DNA of 64,000 bases from Polaribacter huanghezhanensis (GTDB lineage Bacteria; Bacteroidota; Bacteroidia; Flavobacteriales; Flavobacteriaceae), in NCBI RefSeq assembly GCF_030444335.1, contig NZ_CP128595.1, forward strand, positions 496,001-560,000, read 5' to 3'. Under the pieces are notes generated by a model. The model saw only the letters and a program-made list of their open reading frames with translations, searched no databases and was not told the origin of the DNA. A program made the translations under genes and the position numbers. Shown in pieces: positions 1 to 9,109 of the stretch (position 1 is its first letter; each line of letters starts with the position of its first letter).

Positions 1-548
1 AAACAGAATTTAATATCATGACAAAAGCTAATTTTCAGCATTATGGTGCCTATACAAGTGGAAACTCTAACTTAGCTATACAATTAAGGGCTATGAAAGG
101 AACAATTTCTATGCTTAACTTTGGAGTTCAAGCAGAATATTATTTTAAAGATTTAAGAGAGTTTATGTTTCCATATTCTGAAATGAAATGGAATCCTTAT
201 GTAAGTCTTGGCTTTAAATATTCTACCTATAAAAACACGTTAACTTCAGACTTAGGTGATTGGAGAACTGACATTACCGTTCTACCTACAAAATATAGAG
301 TTCCTGGTAATTTAGCAGTTGGAAATGGAGGTGCTTTTTCCTTTATTTTAGGCGCTGGAACGCGTTACAAATTATCTGAAAAATTTGATTTAGCTGCCAA
401 TTTTAATTGGCAATTCTTTTTCTCTGATGCCGTTGATGGTTTACAAGCAGATGTTTTAGAAAACAAAAATAATGAATGGTTAATTCATTTACAAGTTGGT
501 ATTATTTATCACCTAAATTTTGCTGGAGGAATTTTCTTTAAAAAATAA
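1..548 (+). CDS. Putative outer-membrane beta-barrel protein (5' end outside window)
   Basis: The frame is open back to the left edge (codons for T-E-F-N-I precede the first ATG at 18), so the gene probably begins outside the window. The visible 176+ residues alternate polar and aromatic/hydrophobic residues in short strands (for example FGVQAEYYF, YVSLGFKYS, FSFILGAGTRYKL, WLIHLQVGIIYHLNF), the pattern of a Bacteroidota porin-like beta-barrel, and end near an aromatic C-terminus. It resembles the uncharacterised flavobacterial family named THC0290_0291, but that is recollection only. No function can be assigned. It converges on the next gene across 28 bases that hold a short GAAATTTC dyad followed by T residues, a weak terminator. 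Confidence 0.6.
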   Translation, partial: TEFNIMTKANFQHYGAYTSGNSNLAIQLRAMKGTISMLNFGVQAEYYFKDLREFMFPYSEMKWNPYVSLGFKYSTYKNTLTSDLGDWRTDITVLPTKYRVPGNLAVGNGGAFSFILGAGTRYKLSEKFDLAANFNWQFFFSDAVDGLQADVLENKNNEWLIHLQVGIIYHLNFAGGIFFKK

Positions 549-576
549 AACTCGATGAAATTTCTTCGTTTTTTTA

Positions 577-1725
577 TTACTTCCCTAACGCTTGTTCTAA
601 ATCTTTTAACAAATCTTCAATAGCTTCAATTCCTACACTTAAACGAATTAACGAATCTGTAATTCCCGTTTTTAAACGTTCTTGCTCAGGAATGCTTGCG
701 TGTGTCATAGTCGCTGGATGATTTACCAAACTTTCTACTCCGCCTAAAGATTCTGCCAACGTAAATATTTTTGTATTTTCTAAAAATGTAAATGTAGCTT
801 TCTGACTTTCATCTTTTAATTTAAAAGAAACCATTCCTCCAAAATCTTTCATTTGTTTTTTAGCTACTTCATAACTCGGATGATTTTCTAAACCAGGATA
901 ATACACTTCTTTTACCTTCGGATGCTTTACTAAATACGCAGCAACTGCTCTGCCGTTTTCACAATGACGTTGCATTCTTAAATGCAATGTTTTAATTCCA
1001 CGAAGTGCTAAAAAAGAATCCATTGGCCCTGCAATTGCTCCTGCCGCAAACTGAATAAAATGTAATTCTTCTGCTAATTTTACGTCTTTTACCATTAACG
1101 CTCCCATTACTAAATCCGAATGTCCGCCTAAATATTTTGTTGCAGAATGCATTACAATATCTACGCCTAAAGCTAAAGGTTGCTGTAAATATGGAGTTGC
1201 AAAAGTATTGTCTACACCGATTAAGATAACTGAATTCACCTTTTTAACTGCTTTTGTAATTGCTTCTATATCTGCAATTTTCATCAACGGGTTTGTAGGT
1301 GTTTCTATCCAAATCAGTTTTGTTTTTTCTGTAATTGCATTTGTAACATTTTCAACAGAATTCATATCAACAAAAGAAAATTTTAATCCCTTTTTTTGAA
1401 ACATTCTTGTAAATATTCTATACGTTCCACCGTACAAATCATCTCCAGCAATTACTTCATCCCCCGGGTTTAACATTCTTAAAACACAATCAATTGCAGC
1501 CAATCCTGATGAAAAAGCCAAACCGTGCGTTCCGTTTTCTATGGCTGCAAAACTATTTTCTAACGCAGTTCTTGTTGGATTTTCTGTTCTAGAATACGCA
1601 TACCCTTTGTGCTTTCCAGGACTCGATTGCGCGTATGTTGATGTTTGATAAATTGGCGGCATTACTGCCCCTGTAGAAGGATCGTTCTGTTGCCCACCAT
1701 GTATTGTTTTTGTGTTAAATTTCAA
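577..1725 (-). CDS. metB: Cystathionine gamma-synthase / trans-sulfuration PLP enzyme
   Basis: A 382-residue fold-type I PLP enzyme of the Cys/Met metabolism family, full length. Visible features are FSSGLAA (about 71-77, phosphate-binding turn), ETPTNP (141-146), the PLP-ring aspartate in VDNTFATP (171-178) and the Schiff-base lysine K197 in SATKYLGGHSD. The family makes cystathionine from an activated homoserine and cysteine, or cleaves it; cystathionine gamma-lyase or O-acetylhomoserine sulfhydrylase cannot be excluded from sequence alone. The order and spacing of the N-terminal motifs (TKTIHGG, YQTST) favour the gamma-synthase/lyase branch. It lies 19 bases upstream of a DinB gene on the same strand and shows no methionine-specific regulatory site. 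Confidence 0.88.
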   Translation of the reverse strand: MKFNTKTIHGGQQNDPSTGAVMPPIYQTSTYAQSSPGKHKGYAYSRTENPTRTALENSFAAIENGTHGLAFSSGLAAIDCVLRMLNPGDEVIAGDDLYGGTYRIFTRMFQKKGLKFSFVDMNSVENVTNAITEKTKLIWIETPTNPLMKIADIEAITKAVKKVNSVILIGVDNTFATPYLQQPLALGVDIVMHSATKYLGGHSDLVMGALMVKDVKLAEELHFIQFAAGAIAGPMDSFLALRGIKTLHLRMQRHCENGRAVAAYLVKHPKVKEVYYPGLENHPSYEVAKKQMKDFGGMVSFKLKDESQKATFTFLENTKIFTLAESLGGVESLVNHPATMTHASIPEQERLKTGITDSLIRLSVGIEAIEDLLKDLEQALGK

Positions 1726-1744
1726 CTTTAAAATCTTACTTATT

Positions 1745-2200
1745 TTACACTAACTTTTTTATTGATCTGATAATTCCCAAATGCATTCCTTCGTGAAAAT
1801 TGTTAAACGCTATCGCTGTTTCTAAAGAATCTAACACAAATCCTGTACTTGTTTCGTATGCTTCATAATCTTGAAAAATACCCGCTTCGTAATCTTCTAT
1901 CAAAGTTTCTGGCAAAGCAATTAATAATTCTTTGATTTCGTCAAATTCTTCGTTATTAAACTCTCTTTTCGGAAAAGTTCCTTTTCTAAAATCTGCAATT
2001 AAATCATCCGGAACTAAACAGTTAGCACCTGACATTTTATATTGTAATAATTGTTGTGTAACAACCAAATGTGCCACGTTCCAGACAATATTATTTTTAA
2101 ATCCTTTTGGGATTACATGAAGTTGCTCTATACTTAAGTCATCGATTACCTGTAAAACAAGTTCTCTAGATTTGATTAATATTTCGAATTGTGTTTTCAT
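1745..2200 (-). CDS. DinB-family protein
   Basis: A 151-residue protein with the four-helix DinB/YfiT layout. Candidate metal-binding histidines sit in NVAHLV (about residue 44) and in FHEGMHLG near the C-terminus. Members of the family are metal-dependent thiol transferases or of unknown role; the substrate here is unknown. It probably shares a transcript with the trans-sulfuration gene, which starts 19 bases downstream. Its start codon region is divergent from the ArsC-like gene, and the two 5' ends are about 37 bases apart. Confidence 0.75.
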   Translation of the reverse strand: MKTQFEILIKSRELVLQVIDDLSIEQLHVIPKGFKNNIVWNVAHLVVTQQLLQYKMSGANCLVPDDLIADFRKGTFPKREFNNEEFDEIKELLIALPETLIEDYEAGIFQDYEAYETSTGFVLDSLETAIAFNNFHEGMHLGIIRSIKKLV

Positions 2201-2237
2201 TTTTTATCCTATTTTAGCATCAAAGATACTGTATAAA

Positions 2238-2585
2238 ATGAAAAAAGTCTACTTTTTACAAACTTGTGATACTTGCCGAAGAATTTTAAAGGAAGTGAAT
2301 CTTACCGGATTTATAAAACAAGAAATAAAAACCAATCCAATTACGGTAAAACAACTTGAAGAAATGCGTCAATTTTCTGATAGTTACGAAGCATTGTTTA
2401 ACAAACGTGCTAAGCTATACAAAGCAATGAATTTGAAAAATCAAACCATTTCTGAAGCTGATTACAGACAGTATATTTTAGATGAATACACCTTTTTAAA
2501 ACGTCCTGTTTTTATTATTGATGACCAAATTTTTATCGGAAATAGTAAAAAAGTAATAGAAAAATTAAAAGAGAAGATTGGCTAA
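2238..2585 (+). CDS. ArsC/Spx-family thioredoxin-fold protein
   Basis: About 115 residues starting MKKVYFLQTCDTC. I chose the ATG at 2238 because the upstream in-frame extension is not family-like and would overlap the divergent DinB gene. The CxxC (TCDTC) near the N-terminus and the later FLKRPVFIIDDQIFIGN segment (equivalent to RPIL..DG/G in the family) fit the arsenate reductase-like/Spx/YffB group. Glutaredoxin-like reduction is the family role, but a true arsenate reductase usually has a single N-terminal Cys and an Arg triad that I cannot confirm. The 3' end is embedded in a terminator hairpin shared with the convergent gene. Confidence 0.72.
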   Translation: MKKVYFLQTCDTCRRILKEVNLTGFIKQEIKTNPITVKQLEEMRQFSDSYEALFNKRAKLYKAMNLKNQTISEADYRQYILDEYTFLKRPVFIIDDQIFIGNSKKVIEKLKEKIG

Positions 2586-2597
2586 ATCTTCTCTTTT
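2571..2597. terminator. Bidirectional terminator hairpin
   Basis: GAGAAGATT (2571-2579) pairs perfectly with AATCTTCTC (2585-2593) across a 5-base loop and is followed by TTTTA. The stem includes the stop codon of the ArsC-like gene and lies between two convergent genes. Confidence 0.7.
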
Positions 2598-2604
2598 ATA
2601 TTGT

Positions 2605-3081
2605 TTATTTTGATGAAAATTTTATCTTGGAAGAAGAAATTATTGAGGCTAACTCTTCTTTAGTAAGATTAGTTTTAAGTCCTACTAAAACAGCTTCTTT
2701 GTTCTTACTGTAAACATTTACTATAATTTCCTTGATGCGGTTACCGTCTTTTCTAAAATGAATATTCACTCGATCTTTTCCGTCTTTTATTCTTATAATT
2801 GTTTTAAGTTTATTTTGCTTCACAAATTTTTTAAAATCATTTAAAACAGTATCAGAATTACCATCATAAATTAAAACTTTATAATTGCTTGATTTATCTA
2901 ATAAAGCTTCAAGCTCGTCATCATTTTGATTATCCATAAAAAAACGACCAACAAAGCCAGGTATATTTAAAGATAAATCAGCTTGTTTTTTATGAGATTT
3001 ATAAAATTGCTTAAACGTTTTTTCTTGTGCAGAAATGCTTAAAATAAATAAGCAAAATAGTGTAGTTAAAAATTGTTTCAT
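2605..3081 (-). CDS. DUF4252-type secreted/lipid-associated protein
   Basis: A 158-residue protein with a clear Sec signal peptide (MKQFLTTLFCLFILSISAQ, cleavage after SAQ). The remainder matches the flavobacterial DUF4252 pattern: an N-terminal helical part, a VLIYDG strand, then VNIHFRKDGNRIKEIIVNV and a helical C-terminus. It is likely periplasmic or surface-exposed and the role is unknown. It is 48 bases downstream of a lipoprotein hydrolase gene on the same strand. Confidence 0.65.
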   Translation of the reverse strand: MKQFLTTLFCLFILSISAQEKTFKQFYKSHKKQADLSLNIPGFVGRFFMDNQNDDELEALLDKSSNYKVLIYDGNSDTVLNDFKKFVKQNKLKTIIRIKDGKDRVNIHFRKDGNRIKEIIVNVYSKNKEAVLVGLKTNLTKEELASIISSSKIKFSSK

Positions 3082-3129
3082 CTTTCTTGGTTTTGTTTTT
3101 AAGACGACCCCAAAAAGGGTTTGTTACAA

Positions 3130-4134
3130 TTACTTATTTTTTACTAACCATGTTTTTGTTCTTAACTCAACATTTTCTTTAATATCTTGCCAAAACAAGT
3201 TGATGTCCCCAACGTGATAGTTTTTCATAAACGACATAAAAAAACGCATCGGAAATTTCGGATTTGTAGCCCAAACCATTCCGTCTGTGATTTCAATTTT
3301 CAATGCTTTTGTGTATAATTTTCCGTTTGAATATAAAAATCCTTTGTGCTGATTTAAAGTTGTTGTTTTAGAAGCATCCCAAGTAATTGGATTTGTAGTA
3401 ACAGCGCCTTTATACACATTTTTGTTCTTCGGATAACTTCCTTTTTTGCGTGTATTCCAAGAAACAAAACCGCCAGTTTCAGTTGGTTTTGTCATTGGTT
3501 TAATGGTTTTAAATTCGTTTGGTTTAATTCCCATTCCAACTAAATATGCGGCAATTAATTGCTTTTGCAATGGTTTCGCATCAAAAAAATCTTTTAATAA
3601 TTGTGTGGTGTGATTGGTTCCTTGACTGTGACTTACCAAAATAATTGGTCTGCCGTTATTGTAGTTTTTTAAATAATACTCAAAGGCGTTTTTTACATCA
3701 GCATAGGCAATTTCAAAAGCTTCTTTTCCGCCTTTTTTATACAAACTGTACGATTTTATATGCGCTTGTCTGTAAATTGGAGCATATATTTTACCTGATG
3801 TTGCAAAAGGTGATGCTTGGTTTTTTACCGCAGTATTTATAATTTTATCATTCTGAATTTCATCATCAATTGGGGCGTTCCAACGAAGGTCTTTTTTATC
3901 CATTAACAAAGTTGGATACACATAAAAAACATCTGCTTTTAAAGAATCAATATTTGAAACAGAATATTTTTTTAAACTTTCAGGATATTTTGTCGGTAAA
4001 ACTGCCCAAGAATTTTCGTTGGCATAATTTGGAACAGCTGGAATGTTTTGTTTTTTAAAACTAATGCTTTGATACGAGCTTTTACATCCAACCAAAAAAA
4101 TCAATAAAAGTAGAACAGATAATTGCTTTTTCAT
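3130..4134 (-). CDS. DUF3089-type alpha/beta-hydrolase lipoprotein
   Basis: 334 residues starting with a lipoprotein signal peptide (LLLLIFLVGCKSS, lipobox LVGC). The central LVSHSQGTNH is a G/S-x-S-x-G nucleophile elbow (Ser in HSQG), preceded by the NGRPIILV strand. This is the DUF3089 family of predicted alpha/beta hydrolases; no substrate is known. It is exported and probably anchored to a membrane. Ten bases separate it from the upstream DUF6165-like gene, and together with the next two genes it may form one leftward operon. Confidence 0.72.
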   Translation of the reverse strand: MKKQLSVLLLLIFLVGCKSSYQSISFKKQNIPAVPNYANENSWAVLPTKYPESLKKYSVSNIDSLKADVFYVYPTLLMDKKDLRWNAPIDDEIQNDKIINTAVKNQASPFATSGKIYAPIYRQAHIKSYSLYKKGGKEAFEIAYADVKNAFEYYLKNYNNGRPIILVSHSQGTNHTTQLLKDFFDAKPLQKQLIAAYLVGMGIKPNEFKTIKPMTKPTETGGFVSWNTRKKGSYPKNKNVYKGAVTTNPITWDASKTTTLNQHKGFLYSNGKLYTKALKIEITDGMVWATNPKFPMRFFMSFMKNYHVGDINLFWQDIKENVELRTKTWLVKNK

Positions 4135-4143
4135 TCAAAAATT

Positions 4144-4542
4144 TTATTCTGACTTATACTCTTCGTACGATTTTTCTTCAACCAAATCTGAGCCAGTAAA
4201 AATGTTGATTTCTTTTTTAACATCAGATCTGTCATCATTTACATAATACACAGCGCGCGCTAAATCTATAAATGTTTGTCCGAAATCCTTTGCACGCTCG
4301 CATTCTCTAATATCGTCTTCTATTTTCCACAATTTTTTGTTGACTTCTAGCAAATCGTTTTGCAATTTTTTAAGATGCGATTCCTCTTTTGCATCCGCAT
4401 ACATATTTTTTACATCTGGTGTTAACGTATTGTATTCGTTTTGAATATTTACTAACTTTTTTGCGTCTTTAATTTTAGAAAGTTTAATTTCTAAAATAGT
4501 GTATTTGTCTAAAATTTCTCCGTTTGATACTTCTATTTTCAT
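4144..4542 (-). CDS. DUF6165-like small helical protein
   Basis: 132 residues, almost entirely helical and charged, opening MKIEVSNGEILDKYTILEIKL, which is the hallmark of the DUF6165 family. No signal peptide or membrane segment, so it is cytoplasmic. In this family the N-terminal segment precedes long helices with conserved acidic/basic pairs; the function is unknown. It lies 10 bases from both neighbours, which suggests co-transcription with the acidic coiled-coil gene upstream. Confidence 0.6.
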   Translation of the reverse strand: MKIEVSNGEILDKYTILEIKLSKIKDAKKLVNIQNEYNTLTPDVKNMYADAKEESHLKKLQNDLLEVNKKLWKIEDDIRECERAKDFGQTFIDLARAVYYVNDDRSDVKKEINIFTGSDLVEEKSYEEYKSE

Positions 4543-4552
4543 CCTGTATATT

Positions 4553-5362
4553 TTATGCGAATTTACGTTCTATAATTGCAAAAAAGCGCTCTTCATATTC
4601 CTCTTGACTAGACCAATCGTAGTCTGGTTTTACCATTTTATTGATAAACTTTTTTGCTTCTTTTGCTGTTTTTAAAGTATTTAACTGAGAAACAACTCTA
4701 TTAAATTCTTCTTGACTTCCGTTAAAAAGATTTTTAACAAAAGCAATTCTATCATTTAAACCAATATGTATATTTTGTTGTAATTGATCGTTTAAGGATT
4801 TTTTAATTGCTGGCTTTTCAAACAAATCTGCAGCAACTTCTATAGAAATTGTATCGTGTAGTTCTTCCTCTAAAGTGATGGTTTTTTTGTCTTTAATTTC
4901 GGTTTTTTCTTCAACACTTTCAGCAGAAAATAACGTTTGTTCTAACTCGTCAAATGGTTGTTCTATAATTTCTTCAACAATTTCTTGTTCTTCAACAAGC
5001 TCCTCCTCAATAACACCCTCTACTTCCACAGCTACCTTTTCTTCTTCAATCTCATCAATAAGAACTTCTTTTTCAGTTTGTTCTTCTTCAACTTTATTTT
5101 CAATAACAACTTCTTCTTCGGATGTCACCTCTTCAATAACAACCGTTTTTTTAGCGCTTTTTTCTATCTTTTCTAAAAGCGCTTCTTTTGTTTCTGTTGC
5201 ATTTGGAGTATCCTTTAAATATTCATCAACATACGCCAATACGGTTAGTTTCTCGTAAACTTCGTACGCTTTTTCTTTTAACACTAAAACATCTTCTTTG
5301 TTTTTTAATTGCAAAATACTATGTGCAATACTTGTTAAGTCGGCTGCTAATTTTTTGTGCAT
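4553..5362 (-). CDS. Conserved flavobacterial protein with acidic linker
   Basis: 269 residues in three parts: an N-terminal helical domain (1 to about 70), a long Glu/Val-rich low-complexity linker (about 72-160), and a conserved C-terminal helical domain with the phrases HIGLNDRIAFVKNLF, QLNTLKTAKEAKKF and VKPDYDWSSQEEYEERF. The C-terminal part is typical of a widespread uncharacterised Bacteroidota family. No signal peptide. The repetitive GAA/GTT codons produce large spurious reading frames on the other strand. Function unknown. It is divergent from tdk with about 100 bases between the starts. Confidence 0.6.
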   Translation of the reverse strand: MHKKLAADLTSIAHSILQLKNKEDVLVLKEKAYEVYEKLTVLAYVDEYLKDTPNATETKEALLEKIEKSAKKTVVIEEVTSEEEVVIENKVEEEQTEKEVLIDEIEEEKVAVEVEGVIEEELVEEQEIVEEIIEQPFDELEQTLFSAESVEEKTEIKDKKTITLEEELHDTISIEVAADLFEKPAIKKSLNDQLQQNIHIGLNDRIAFVKNLFNGSQEEFNRVVSQLNTLKTAKEAKKFINKMVKPDYDWSSQEEYEERFFAIIERKFA

Positions 5363-5464
5363 AAGTTGATCAATTAATTGATGCTTGGCATCTTTATTTT
5401 TATAAATTTGTAAGACTTGAAGTAAAATACAATTTTAATCATATTTCAAGCATAAAATTACAAA

Positions 5465-6109
5465 ATGTTTCTCGAAAATACGGTAAATCATACAGAACAA
5501 TTTGGTTGGATTGAAGTAATTTGTGGCTCAATGTTTTCTGGCAAAACAGAAGAATTGATTCGCAGATTAAAACGAGCGCAATTTGCAAAACAACGTGTAG
5601 AAATTTTTAAACCTTCTGTTGACACGCGTTATGACGATGAAGAAGTGGTTTCTCATAACGACAACCGCATTCGTTCTACTCCGGTGCCTTCATCAGCAAA
5701 TATTAGACTTTTAGCAAATGATGTTGATGTTGTTGGCATTGATGAAGCGCAGTTTTTTGATGAAGAAATTGTTGCGGTTTGTAATGATTTAGCAAACAGA
5801 GGAATTCGTGTAATTGTTGCTGGTTTAGACATGGATTTTAAAGGAAATCCGTTTGGACCGATGCCCGCTTTAATGGCAACTGCAGAATATGTTACCAAAG
5901 TACACGCCGTTTGTACACACACTGGGAATTTAGCGCATTATAGTTTTAGAAAAGCACAAAATGATAATTTAGTTTTATTGGGTGAAGTAAACGAATACGA
6001 ACCTTTAAGTAGAGCTGCATATTACAAAGCATTGCAATTGCAGAAAGCCGAAAAACTAGTTTTAGAAAAATTGGAATCTAATTTAAAAGATCCTGAAACA
6101 AAGGAATGA
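5465..6109 (+). CDS. tdk: Thymidine kinase
   Basis: 214 residues with the type II thymidine kinase layout. The Walker A is GSMFSGKT (21-28), the catalytic/Mg region is DEAQFFD (93-99), the lasso segment GNPFGPMP follows, and the zinc-site region starts at HAVCTHTG. It phosphorylates thymidine with ATP in the salvage pathway. Only the first two of the usual four zinc cysteines are partly visible (VCTHT), as in many Bacteroidota Tdk proteins. It is followed 39 bases later by alr on the same strand. Confidence 0.93.
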   Translation: MFLENTVNHTEQFGWIEVICGSMFSGKTEELIRRLKRAQFAKQRVEIFKPSVDTRYDDEEVVSHNDNRIRSTPVPSSANIRLLANDVDVVGIDEAQFFDEEIVAVCNDLANRGIRVIVAGLDMDFKGNPFGPMPALMATAEYVTKVHAVCTHTGNLAHYSFRKAQNDNLVLLGEVNEYEPLSRAAYYKALQLQKAEKLVLEKLESNLKDPETKE

Positions 6110-6116
6110 GATACTG

Positions 6117-6143
6117 AAACAAGTTCAGTATAAACAAGTTCAG
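6117..6143 (+). repeat. Short tandem direct repeat before alr
   Basis: AAACAAGTTCAG occurs at 6117-6128 and again at 6132-6143 (15-base period), directly in front of the alr start. A weaker copy (CTGAAACAAAGG) lies just upstream at the end of tdk. This may be local slippage duplication or a tandem regulator site. Confidence 0.45.
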
Positions 6144-6148
6144 AATAA

Positions 6149-7249
6149 ATGAATAATCATGTAACCGTTTTAGAAATTGATGGAAATGCAGCACTGCATA
6201 ATCTTCAGTATTTTAAAAATAAACTAGAAAAAAAAACCAAAATATTATTGGTTGTAAAAGCTTTTGGTTACGGAAGTGATGCTGCAAAAGTTGCTAAATT
6301 CTTAGAAAACAACGTAGCTTATTTTGCAGTTGCATATACGGATGAAGGAATTGCTTTGCGAAACGCAGGAATTGAAAAACCAATTCTGGTGTTGCATCCA
6401 CAAATACCAAATTTAGAGTTGCTTATTGAACATCAACTAGAACCAAATTTATACAATTTTAAAATTTTTAATGCTTTTTTAGAATTGGCAGATGTCAATG
6501 TTTTATTGAATTATCCAATTCATTTAAAATTTAATACAGGTTTAAATAGAATTGGTTTTTGGCACACAGATGTTCCGTTAATTTTATCAAGAATTGCAGC
6601 GACAAGTCATGTGAAAATTGCTTCACTTTTTTCGCATTTAGCGGCAAGTGAAGATGCAAATGAAAAAGAATTCACCACCAATCAAATCAACGATTTCGAA
6701 CTGATTGTAAAGCAATTTTATCAGCATTTAAATTACAAACCGATTGTACATTTGTTAAATACTTCTGGAATTATCAACTATCCGCAAGCACAATTTGACA
6801 TGGTTCGTTTGGGAATCGGATTGTATGGTTTTGGGAATGACGAAAACGAAACAAAACAACTTAAAAATGTACTTTCATTAAAATCAATTATTTCTCAGAT
6901 TCATACTATTGAACCTGGAGAATCAATTGGATACAACAGAGCTTTTACCGCAAACAAATCCATGAAAACTGCCACAATTCCTGTGGGTCATGCAGACGGA
7001 ATTTCGAGAAAATTAGGAAATAAAAAATATTCGATTTTAATCAACAATCAAAAAGTACCAATTATTGGAAATGTTTGTATGGACATGATCATGGTAGATG
7101 TTTCTAATATTGACTGTACAGAAGGAGACGAAGTTATCGTTTTTAATTCTCAAGAAATGGTAAATAAAATGGCTCAAAAATCTGAAACTATTTCCTACGA
7201 AATACTCACAGCAATTTCTCAACGGGTAAAAAGATTTTTGAAATGTTAA
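6149..7249 (+). CDS. alr: Alanine racemase
   Basis: 366 residues, a standard fold-type III PLP racemase. The PLP lysine K37 is in LVVKAFGYGSDA, and the second catalytic residue is the Tyr of GESIGYNRAF. The C-terminal beta domain carries the NVCMDMIMVDVS signature. It interconverts L- and D-alanine for peptidoglycan. The AFGYG pattern replaces the commoner ANAYG, as is usual in Flavobacteriaceae. It follows tdk closely and is followed 44 bases later by mscL, so a tdk-alr-mscL transcript is plausible. Confidence 0.93.
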   Translation: MNNHVTVLEIDGNAALHNLQYFKNKLEKKTKILLVVKAFGYGSDAAKVAKFLENNVAYFAVAYTDEGIALRNAGIEKPILVLHPQIPNLELLIEHQLEPNLYNFKIFNAFLELADVNVLLNYPIHLKFNTGLNRIGFWHTDVPLILSRIAATSHVKIASLFSHLAASEDANEKEFTTNQINDFELIVKQFYQHLNYKPIVHLLNTSGIINYPQAQFDMVRLGIGLYGFGNDENETKQLKNVLSLKSIISQIHTIEPGESIGYNRAFTANKSMKTATIPVGHADGISRKLGNKKYSILINNQKVPIIGNVCMDMIMVDVSNIDCTEGDEVIVFNSQEMVNKMAQKSETISYEILTAISQRVKRFLKC

Positions 7250-7293
7250 AATTTTCTTAAATTAGCAACTCACTAACTATTAAAACGAATAAT

Positions 7294-7707
7294 ATGGGAA
7301 TGCTTAAAGAATTTAAAGAATTTGCAGTAAAAGGTAATTTGGTTGACATTGCAATTGGTTTTGTAATGGGTGCCGCTTTTAAACAAGTGGTTACTTCTTT
7401 TACAGCAGGAATTGTTTCTCCGTTAATTGGCTTGGTATTTAAAGCTGATTTTAGAGATTTAAAATATGTTGTGACAGAAGGCGTTGCTGATGCCACCGGA
7501 AAAGTAAGCGGAGAAGTGGCTATTTTGTATGGAGATTTTTTAACCAATGTCATCGATTTTATTATTGTAGCATTTGTTATGTTTATGGTTATCAAAGGAA
7601 TTAACGCAACTAAGAAAAAAGAAGAAGCTGCGGCTCCTGCTCCACCAGCTGGACCAAGCCAAGAAGATTTATTAGCTGAAATAAGAGATTTATTAGCAAA
7701 AAAATAA
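7294..7707 (+). CDS. mscL: Large-conductance mechanosensitive channel
   Basis: 137 residues. The N-terminal amphipathic helix (KEFKEFAVKGNLVDIAIG) leads into TM1 (GFVMGAAFKQVVTSFTAG), then a periplasmic loop, TM2 (FIIVAFVMFMVIKGIN) and a cytoplasmic helix with an Ala/Pro-rich linker ending LLAEIRDLLAKK. This is the full canonical MscL architecture, a pentameric pressure-relief channel in the inner membrane. A strong terminator follows. Confidence 0.95.
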   Translation: MGMLKEFKEFAVKGNLVDIAIGFVMGAAFKQVVTSFTAGIVSPLIGLVFKADFRDLKYVVTEGVADATGKVSGEVAILYGDFLTNVIDFIIVAFVMFMVIKGINATKKKEEAAAPAPPAGPSQEDLLAEIRDLLAKK

Positions 7708-7730
7708 AATTCTTTTTTTATATAAAATTT

Positions 7731-7780
7731 AAACCGAAGCATTTATGCTGAATTTATTTCAGTATCGCTTCGGTTTTTTT
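7731..7780 (+). terminator. Rho-independent terminator after mscL
   Basis: AAACCGAAGC (7731-7740) pairs with GCTTCGGTTT (7767-7776), followed by a T run. The loop contains a second small TGCTGAA..TTCAGTA stem. It ends the tdk-alr-mscL block. Confidence 0.8.
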
Positions 7781-8369
7781 ATATCTTTATAAAACACAAT
7801 AAAGGTTTTGTTATCCCGAAAAATTTAACCAAAAATCAATATATTTGATTTGATATAACCAGTTCGTGTTTAATATCGACAGACTTTTGGAATTTTCAAT
7901 ACACTTTGTCGAATATTCAAGCCTTTTTATTGAGAAGTTTTTTGGTTTGACTTTGGAGTATTTTAAGTGCTCAAACTGTACGTTTGAAGATAGTTAAAAA
8001 AAATGACAAAGTCAAGTAGTGTTATTACTTCTGTTTAATTTAACTTGACTATTCTTTCCCTCTAAGACGTTCCATATAAAACGCATATATAACATATTAG
8101 AGTGAAAAACTGCATTGAAAAGCATTCTATGTAGCGTCTTCGAGACTACGTATTTTTGAGATAGTACTATTTATTTAAGTCAGTAATAATTTATCACAGT
8201 ATGCTAACCCTGGAAGTAATAGCTTGGATTTAAAAATACTAAACACAACAACCCATATAAAAAATAGCTACTTCAGTAATTATTTATAAAATTTAAGTAT
8301 TTTTAAGAATTAATAGAATATCTATGAAGAACAGAGCATCAATAAACGCTACTTTTCATATAGGTACTC
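7781..8369. other. AT-rich gene-free stretch
   Basis: No reading frame with family-like content on either strand. A 7-bp dyad GTCAAGT (8011-8017) / ACTTGAC (8043-8049) is the only secondary structure I would note, and it is weak. The right end abuts the cassette-like unit that begins at 8370, so this may be the scar or flank of that insertion. Confidence 0.4.
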
Positions 8370-8396
8370 GTTAGCGGTAATGCCGAATCAGAATCA
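8370..8396 (+). repeat. 5' boundary of a cassette-like unit
   Basis: GTTAGCGGTA (8370-8379) is the exact inverted repeat of TACCGCTAAC (9101-9110) at the other end of the single gene between them. It continues TGCCGAATC, and a related arrangement (GTTAG, then TGCCGGAATC) recurs at 53387-53410. It resembles integron attC ends but does not fit the GTTRRRY/RYYYAAC consensus. Confidence 0.5.
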
Positions 8397-8398
8397 CA

Positions 8399-9109
8399 AT
8401 GACAAAAACTGAATCATTAATTCAATTACTAGATAATATTGATAAAAAGTCAAAAGCAATTCCTAGATTAGGCTTACAGATTAACGCAATTACTCCAAAA
8501 ATTCAAATTTTTGATTTATTAATATTTTCTGTACTAAACCGAACTGTGAATCTTAACAAAGCATTTGTTAACTCAATGAAAGATAATAATTTTATTGCAG
8601 CACCACCACTAGTTAGAATAAATCTTGATTCCTTGTTAAGAATGTATGCAGCAAGGATTTCTGAATATAGTATGAATGATTTTGCACAAAAAGTATTAAA
8701 CGGAGAACATATTCGAAGAATGAAATATTACGATTCTAAAGAGAAATTAAACGACACCTTTTTGGTTTCAAAATTATCAGGAATCAAAAATATGGATTGG
8801 GTTAAAAAAGTTTATGAATCAGGAAACTCTTATATTCATTTTTGTGATAAAATAGTGTTTTCGTCTCAACAAATTGAAAACAAAATAAACAGAACTATAA
8901 ATTTTACAATTGGGGAACACGACAGTTTTATTTCAATTGATGAGAAAATTGGAGCAGCAATTTGGATGAATAAAATAATCGATTCAATAATTGAGCAAAC
9001 ACAAATCTGGGTTCTTGAAAAGTGCAATTCTGTTGGACTTAATATTGAGAAATTAAATGATGAAAATTTTATAAATGAAAGAACAAAGAGAACAAGCACA
9101 TACCGCTAA
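8399..9109 (+). CDS. Unknown accessory protein in a cassette-like unit
   Basis: 236 residues, mainly helical, no signal peptide or membrane segment. Phrases such as VLNRTVNLNKAFV and AAPPLVRINLDSLLRMYAARISE recall a group of short uncharacterised proteins often found alone in accessory gene cassettes; an HEPN-like or DUF5677-like helical fold is possible but I cannot show catalytic residues. The gene is isolated between a 590-base empty stretch and a leftward core gene. Its stop codon lies inside the 10-bp terminal inverted repeat, which argues that gene and repeat moved together. The start ATG comes two bases after the 5' repeat block. Function unknown. Confidence 0.55.
   Translation: MTKTESLIQLLDNIDKKSKAIPRLGLQINAITPKIQIFDLLIFSVLNRTVNLNKAFVNSMKDNNFIAAPPLVRINLDSLLRMYAARISEYSMNDFAQKVLNGEHIRRMKYYDSKEKLNDTFLVSKLSGIKNMDWVKKVYESGNSYIHFCDKIVFSSQQIENKINRTINFTIGEHDSFISIDEKIGAAIWMNKIIDSIIEQTQIWVLEKCNSVGLNIEKLNDENFINERTKRTSTYR

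Noticed and set aside
4875..5258. Long + strand frames antisense to the acidic-linker gene
   Set aside because: They are Ser/Thr- and Phe/Asn-rich shadows of GAA/GTT codons on the other strand and show no protein-like content.
7257..7742. 161-codon frame antisense to mscL
   Set aside because: It fully overlaps the clear mscL gene and runs through its terminator.
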